Part shown: positions 42,807 through 46,757 of the stretch, one piece after another
How the letters are laid out: each line of letters opens with the position of its first letter
How positions within the stretch are numbered: position 1 is the stretch's first letter
Origin: Niveispirillum sp.
GTDB lineage: Bacteria; Pseudomonadota; Alphaproteobacteria; Azospirillales; Azospirillaceae
Assembly: GCF_017996735.1 (NCBI RefSeq)
Contig: NZ_JAGOGJ010000046.1
Coordinates: forward strand, 1-46,757
Reading direction: 5' to 3'
Length of the DNA stretch: 46,757 nt
Made by a program: the position numbers and the translations under genes
The notes under the pieces: model-generated
The model's input: only the letters and a program-made list of their open reading frames with translations
Told to the model about the DNA's origin: nothing
Database searches by the model: none

Positions 42807-43448
42807 ATGACCGGACAAACACCCTGGCAAACGGTCGGCCCCTATTTCCACTATGCCCTGCCGTGGAAGGGCGGTGCCGATCTGGTGGAAGGCAAGGGCG
42901 ATGCCGGTGCGCGCATGGACCTGCTGCCTGACGGCCATTACACGCTGAACCCCAATAATCAGCCGCGCGGCGTGGCCAGGGGGCAGGTGGTGACAATCAC
43001 CGGCACCGTGTTCGACGGCGACGGCGTGCCCATCCCCGACAGCTTTGTCGAACTGTGGCAGGCCAATGCCGCCGGCCGTTATGACAGTCCCGACGATGCG
43101 CGGGAGGAGCTGGCGCTGGACCCGGACTTCATCGGTTTCGGCCGTGCTTCCGCCGATGCCGACGGTGTTTTCACCATCCGCACGGTCAAGCCCGGCCGCG
43201 TGCCCGGCCCCGGCAACAGCCTTCAGGCCCCGCACATCGCCATTTCGGTGATGGCGCGCGGCGTCATCAAGCGGATGGTCAGCCGCATCTATTTCGCAGA
43301 TGAACCCAGCAACGCCGAAGACCCGATCCTGGACCTCGTCCCCGCCACCCGCCGCGCCACGCTGCTGGCCGTGCCCGTGGGGGAGGGGCAGTACAGGTTC
43401 GACATCCGCCTTCAGGGCGAGGGTGAGACGGTGTTCTTCGACGTGTGA
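42807..43448 (+). CDS. pcaG: Protocatechuate 3,4-dioxygenase alpha subunit
   Basis: A protein of 213 residues. TPWQTVGPYFHYALPW is the usual alpha-subunit start, and FVELWQANAAGRYDSP is the intradiol signature. As expected for this subunit the iron ligands are missing: LQAPHIAISVMARG stands where the beta chain has its His pair. It completes the active heteromer with PcaH. GGAGG precedes the ATG, inside the end of pcaH. Confidence 0.97.
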   Translation: MTGQTPWQTVGPYFHYALPWKGGADLVEGKGDAGARMDLLPDGHYTLNPNNQPRGVARGQVVTITGTVFDGDGVPIPDSFVELWQANAAGRYDSPDDAREELALDPDFIGFGRASADADGVFTIRTVKPGRVPGPGNSLQAPHIAISVMARGVIKRMVSRIYFADEPSNAEDPILDLVPATRRATLLAVPVGEGQYRFDIRLQGEGETVFFDV

Positions 43449-43469
43449 GGGCTTTCTTTGCCCGACAGT

Positions 43470-43495
43470 GCCTCCCCCGCTGTCACGGGGGAGGC
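43470..43495 (+). repeat. GC-rich hairpin between pcaG and pcaB
   Basis: GCCTCCCCCG and CGGGGGAGGC form a perfect 10-bp stem around CTGTCA. No U-run follows, and the same-strand pca genes continue beyond it. It is more likely an mRNA stability or processing element than a terminator. Confidence 0.5.
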
Positions 43496-43573
43496 AAGGA
43501 ATGGCCGAAATCATTCCTCAAGACGCCACGGCACCCCTATCATCCGCTTATCCCCATTACCCGGTCTGGCTCC

Positions 43574-44926
43574 ATGACATCCGCACTGTTCACGCCTTTG
43601 TTCCGGACGTCTTCCATGTCGGCCCTGTTCGATGATCGGGCGGTGCTGGCCGCGATGTTGCGGGTGGAGGCGGCGTTGGCCAGTGCGCAGGCCAGCATCG
43701 GCATGGTGCCCCCCGCTGCCCTGGCCCCGATCCACGCCGCCTGCGACCCCGACCTTTATGACATCGCGGAACTGGGCCGGGCGACGGCCCTGGCCGGCAA
43801 TCCGGCGATCCCGTTGGTCAAGGTACTGACGGCCAAGGTCGCGGAAATTGATCCCGCCGCTGCCCGGCATGTGCATCGCGGCGCCACCAGCCAGGACATC
43901 ATCGATACCGGTTTTGTCCTGCGGGCGGTGCAGGCGGTGGCGCTGCTCCGCGCCGATCTGGACCGTGCCATCCATGCCCTGGCCGACCTGTCCCGACGCC
44001 ACGCCGGCACCCCCATGGCCGGCCGTACCTTGTGGCAGCAGGCATTGCCCACCACCTTCGGGCTGAAGGCGGCGGGGTGGCTGTCTATGCTGCTACGGAT
44101 CCGCAGCCGTTTGACCGATGCGGGCAGGGCGGCGGCCAGCCTGCAATTCGGCGGGGCCGCCGGCACGCTGGCCAGCCAGGGCGTCCACGGTTTGGCGGTG
44201 GCCAAGGCGCTGGCCGCCGAACTCTCCCTGACCCTGCCCGACACCCCCTGGCACAGCCAGCGTGACCGCATCGCCGATCTGGGGGCGGCCCTGGGCCTGC
44301 TGACCGGCGGGTTGGGCAAGATCGCCCGCGACATCGCCCACCTGATGTCGTCGGAAGTGGCTGAAGCGTTTGAGCCGGCGGCGGCTGGCAAGGGCGGGTC
44401 ATCCGCCATGCCGCACAAACGCAACCCCGTGGGCACAACCATCGCCCTGTCGGCGGCCGCCCGTGCCCCCGGACTGGTCGCCACCCTGTTCAGCGCCATG
44501 GTGCAGGAACAGGAACGCGGGGTCGGCGGCTGGCATGCCGAATGGCCGACCCTGGCGGAACTGTTCGCACTGACCTCCGGCGCCATGGCTCATATGGTCG
44601 ATACCTTGTCCGGCCTGGAACTGGACCCCGCCCGTATGCGGACCAATCTGGACCTGACCCAGGGCCTGATGATGGCCGAGGCGGTAACCCAGGCCCTGGC
44701 CGAGGCATCGGGCCGCCATGACGCGGGTAAGATTGTAGAGGCCGCCTGCAAGCGCGCCGTGGCCGCCGGCCATGGGTTGCTGGAGGAACTGGCCGCCGAT
44801 GTGGCGATCACCACCCATCTGCCGCGTGAACGGCTGGTGGCGTTGATGCGGCCGGAAAGTTACCTCGGGTCAGCGTCGGACTTCGTGTCCGCCGTACTGA
44901 CCACCTATGAGCGGGAGATGAAGTGA
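43574..44926 (+). CDS. pcaB: 3-Carboxy-cis,cis-muconate cycloisomerase
   Basis: A protein of 450 residues from the ATG at 43574 (SALFTPLF near the start, as in PcaB). There is no clear ribosome site, and another ATG lies 42 bp downstream. Fumarase/aspartase superfamily marks are HRGATSQDIIDTGFVL, the QQALPTTFG region and the signature GKGGSSAMPHKRNPVG. It lactonises the PcaGH product to 4-carboxymuconolactone. It follows pcaG by 125 bp, with a hairpin in between, and overlaps pcaD. Confidence 0.94.
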   Translation: MTSALFTPLFRTSSMSALFDDRAVLAAMLRVEAALASAQASIGMVPPAALAPIHAACDPDLYDIAELGRATALAGNPAIPLVKVLTAKVAEIDPAAARHVHRGATSQDIIDTGFVLRAVQAVALLRADLDRAIHALADLSRRHAGTPMAGRTLWQQALPTTFGLKAAGWLSMLLRIRSRLTDAGRAAASLQFGGAAGTLASQGVHGLAVAKALAAELSLTLPDTPWHSQRDRIADLGAALGLLTGGLGKIARDIAHLMSSEVAEAFEPAAAGKGGSSAMPHKRNPVGTTIALSAAARAPGLVATLFSAMVQEQERGVGGWHAEWPTLAELFALTSGAMAHMVDTLSGLELDPARMRTNLDLTQGLMMAEAVTQALAEASGRHDAGKIVEAACKRAVAAGHGLLEELAADVAITTHLPRERLVALMRPESYLGSASDFVSAVLTTYEREMK

Positions 44927-45711
44927 TGGCGGACTATGTGACCCTGGCCGATGGAGGCCGCCTGCATTGGCGCCTGGACGGGCCGGAGGGCGCGCCTTTT
45001 CTGCTGCTGTCCAATTCGCTGGGCACCAATATGGACATGTGGGCGCCGCAGATGCCTGAGCTGACCCGGCATTTCCTGGTTCTGCGTTATGACAGCCGGG
45101 GACATGGAATGTCCGATGCGCCCGCCGGCCCCTACAGCATCGACCTGCTGGGCCGCGATGCGGTGGGGCTTCTGGACGCGCTGGGGATCGAGAAGGTGCG
45201 CTTTGCCGGCCTGTCCAAGGGCGGCATGGTGGGGCAGTGGCTGGGCGCGAACGCGCCGGAGCGGCTGTCGCATCTGGTCCTGTGCAACACCGCCGCCGAA
45301 ATGGCACCGCCCGAGCCGTGGAATGCCCGCATCGCGCTGGTCAAGGCCCAGGGTATGGGCGCCATCGTTAATGGCGTGGTGGAGCGCTGGTTCACCGAAC
45401 CCTTCCGGACCACCCATCCCGACGCCATCGCCCCCATCACTGCCATGCTGCACGCCACGCCGGTGGAGGGCTATACCGCCTGCTGTGCCGCCGTGCGCGA
45501 CATGGATCAGCGCGCCTCGCTGCCCCGCATCACCGTGCCGACCCTGGTGATCGGCGGCCGCCAGGACCCGGCCACCCCCATCGCCAAAAGCCATGAGATG
45601 GTGGCGTTGATCCCCGGTGCCAAAATGGTGGAACTGGACGCGGCGCATTTGTCGAATATCGAGCAGGCAGAGGCGTTCACCGCCGCCCTGCTGTCCTTCC
45701 TGAAAGATTGA
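44926..45711 (+). CDS. pcaD: 3-Oxoadipate enol-lactonase
   Basis: A protein of 261 residues of the alpha/beta hydrolase fold. SNSLGTNMDMWAPQ is the conserved N-terminal segment, Ser lies in GLSKGGMVGQ, Asp in GGRQDPATP and His in DAAHLSNIEQ. It hydrolyses the enol-lactone to 3-oxoadipate. The ATG shares its A with the pcaB TGA (TGATG) and has GGGAG 8 nt before. It is a separate protein here, not fused to PcaC as in some bacteria. Confidence 0.95.
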   Translation: MADYVTLADGGRLHWRLDGPEGAPFLLLSNSLGTNMDMWAPQMPELTRHFLVLRYDSRGHGMSDAPAGPYSIDLLGRDAVGLLDALGIEKVRFAGLSKGGMVGQWLGANAPERLSHLVLCNTAAEMAPPEPWNARIALVKAQGMGAIVNGVVERWFTEPFRTTHPDAIAPITAMLHATPVEGYTACCAAVRDMDQRASLPRITVPTLVIGGRQDPATPIAKSHEMVALIPGAKMVELDAAHLSNIEQAEAFTAALLSFLKD

Positions 45712-45715
45712 GATC

Positions 45716-46111
45716 ATGGATGAAGCCGAACGCAAGGAACGGGGCTTCACCGCCCGGCGTTCCGTCCTGGGTGACGCGCATGTCGACCGCGCCATCGCCA
45801 ATACCACGGAATTCACCGCCGAATTCCAGGACCTGATCACCCGCTATGCCTGGGGGGAGATCTGGACAAGGCCTGGCATCGACCACACAACCCGCCGTCT
45901 CATGGTGATGTCGATGATGATCGCCCTGAACCGGGAAGAGGAATTTATCATGCATGTCCGTGCCGCCGTGACGCACGGGGTGTCGCGCGACACGATCAAG
46001 GAACTGATCCTGCAGGCCGCCATCTATTGCGGTGTACCGGCGGCCAACAGCGCCTTCCACGCCGCCTCGCGCCTGTTCAAGGAGATGGACGCGGCGGCTG
46101 GATCGATCTGA
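45716..46111 (+). CDS. pcaC: 4-Carboxymuconolactone decarboxylase
   Basis: A protein of 131 residues, full length for the CMD family: FQDLITRYAWGEIW, GIDHTTRRLMVMSMM and VTHGVSRDTIKELILQAAIY. It decarboxylates 4-carboxymuconolactone to 3-oxoadipate enol-lactone, the PcaD substrate. It starts 4 bp after pcaD and ends the pca run. Its last 35 bp overlap the end of the secretin gene on the other strand. Confidence 0.96.
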   Translation: MDEAERKERGFTARRSVLGDAHVDRAIANTTEFTAEFQDLITRYAWGEIWTRPGIDHTTRRLMVMSMMIALNREEEFIMHVRAAVTHGVSRDTIKELILQAAIYCGVPAANSAFHAASRLFKEMDAAAGSI

Positions 46112-46757
46112 GGCGGGAGACCATTTCTGCCGTCACCGCCTCCGCCTCGCGCTCATCCCGGATGACGCGCGGCGTGATGAAGACGACCAGTTCGGTACGC
46201 ACCGAACTGGTGCGTTTTTCGCCGAACAGTGCCCCCACGCCGGGCAGGGACGACAGGACGGGGATGCCATCGCGCCCCGCCTGCTGTTCTTCGGAAATCA
46301 GGCCGCCCAGCACGACGGTCTGACCGCTGTCCACCGCCACGTTTGACGTGATCTGCCGCTGGCTGATGGTGGGGGTCAGGTTGCCGGAATTGCGGGTGCC
46401 GGAGACGTTGGAGATTTCCTGATAGACCTCCATCGTCACCTTGCCGCTCTGGCTGATGCGCGGCACCACGCGCAGGATGACGCCGGTATTCACATAATCC
46501 ACCTGCGACACGATGGGCGCATCGGGATTATCCACCGACTGGGCCGTGCGCGTCAGGATCGGCACCCGGTCACCGACCAGCAACTGTGCCACCTGACTGT
46601 CCATCACCACCACCTGGGGGGAGGAGACGACGCGCACATCCGTCACCTCGTCCAGCGCCGACAGCACGACCCGCGGATCGCCATTCTGTGAAAACACCAG
46701 ATTGAACCCCGGCACCTGCGTGACGGGCCGCATGCTGCCCGTGGCATTGTTCAGGGT
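46077..46757 (-). CDS. Type II/III secretion secretin (GspD-like), C-terminal part
   Basis: 227 codons are open from the right window edge to a TGA at 46077; the N-terminal part is missing. The secretin pore domain is clear: VSSPQVVVMDSQVAQLLVGD, TGVILRVVPRISQSGKVTME, GQTVVLGGLISE, then IPVLSSLPGVGALFGEKR and ELVVFITPRVI. It builds an outer membrane ring for protein secretion. The form fits GspD best; PilQ or a Tad secretin is less likely. It is tempting, but unproven, to link it with export of extracellular proteins. Its 3' end runs 35 bp into pcaC. Confidence 0.9.
   Translation of the reverse strand, partial: TLNNATGSMRPVTQVPGFNLVFSQNGDPRVVLSALDEVTDVRVVSSPQVVVMDSQVAQLLVGDRVPILTRTAQSVDNPDAPIVSQVDYVNTGVILRVVPRISQSGKVTMEVYQEISNVSGTRNSGNLTPTISQRQITSNVAVDSGQTVVLGGLISEEQQAGRDGIPVLSSLPGVGALFGEKRTSSVRTELVVFITPRVIRDEREAEAVTAEMVSRLRSIQPPRPSP

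Noticed and set aside
43445..43573. In-frame N-terminal extension of PcaB by 43 residues
   Set aside because: The extension crosses the intergenic hairpin and does not resemble PcaB; family members begin near the ATG at 43574.

Overview
The window is GC-rich, tightly packed bacterial DNA. The gene content (TonB-dependent receptor, vanAB and pca genes, cydDCABX, a GspD-type secretin) and the codon use suggest a free-living or plant/soil-associated alphaproteobacterium. An Azospirillaceae relative is my best guess, at low confidence. No tRNA, rRNA, CRISPR array, transposase or phage gene was recognised.

Layout. (1) 1-5470, minus: the first ~1,823 codons of a giant modular exoprotein with an LEPR-type N-terminus, a DUF4347 domain and two long in-frame modules; it runs off the left edge. 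(2) 5471-6392: an AT-rich, apparently regulatory gap with short repeats, a strong hairpin terminator, a possible 21-residue peptide and a 23-bp palindrome touching a TATAAT box, followed by an HTH regulator. (3) 7052-15007: an AraC regulator divergent from an esterase, then a TonB-dependent receptor, an exported S9 oligopeptidase and an amidase. (4) 15152-22017: a fused 5-oxoprolinase/hydantoinase, DUF2891, DUF979 and DUF969, divergent from a winged-helix regulator. Regions 3 and 4 look like a peptide and pyroglutamate scavenging locus, and region 4 is the best candidate for a poorly described system. (5) 22093-28292: cydDCABX, a complete cytochrome bd oxidase operon with its ABC exporter and the small CydX subunit.

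(6) 28396-46111 is a complete funnel from lignin-type aromatics to central metabolism. Ferulate (or p-coumarate) is activated by fcs, cleaved by ech, oxidised by vdh, and vanillate is demethylated by vanAB. 4-Hydroxybenzoate enters through pobA. Protocatechuate then passes through pcaGH, pcaB, pcaC, pcaD, pcaIJ and pcaF to succinyl-CoA and acetyl-CoA. An AAHS-type MFS transporter supplies substrate. Three local regulators (GntR, MarR, AraC/PobR) sit beside their likely targets, and operator-like inverted repeats are visible at the promoters. (7) 46077-46757, minus: the C-terminal end of a GspD-like secretin, cut by the right edge.
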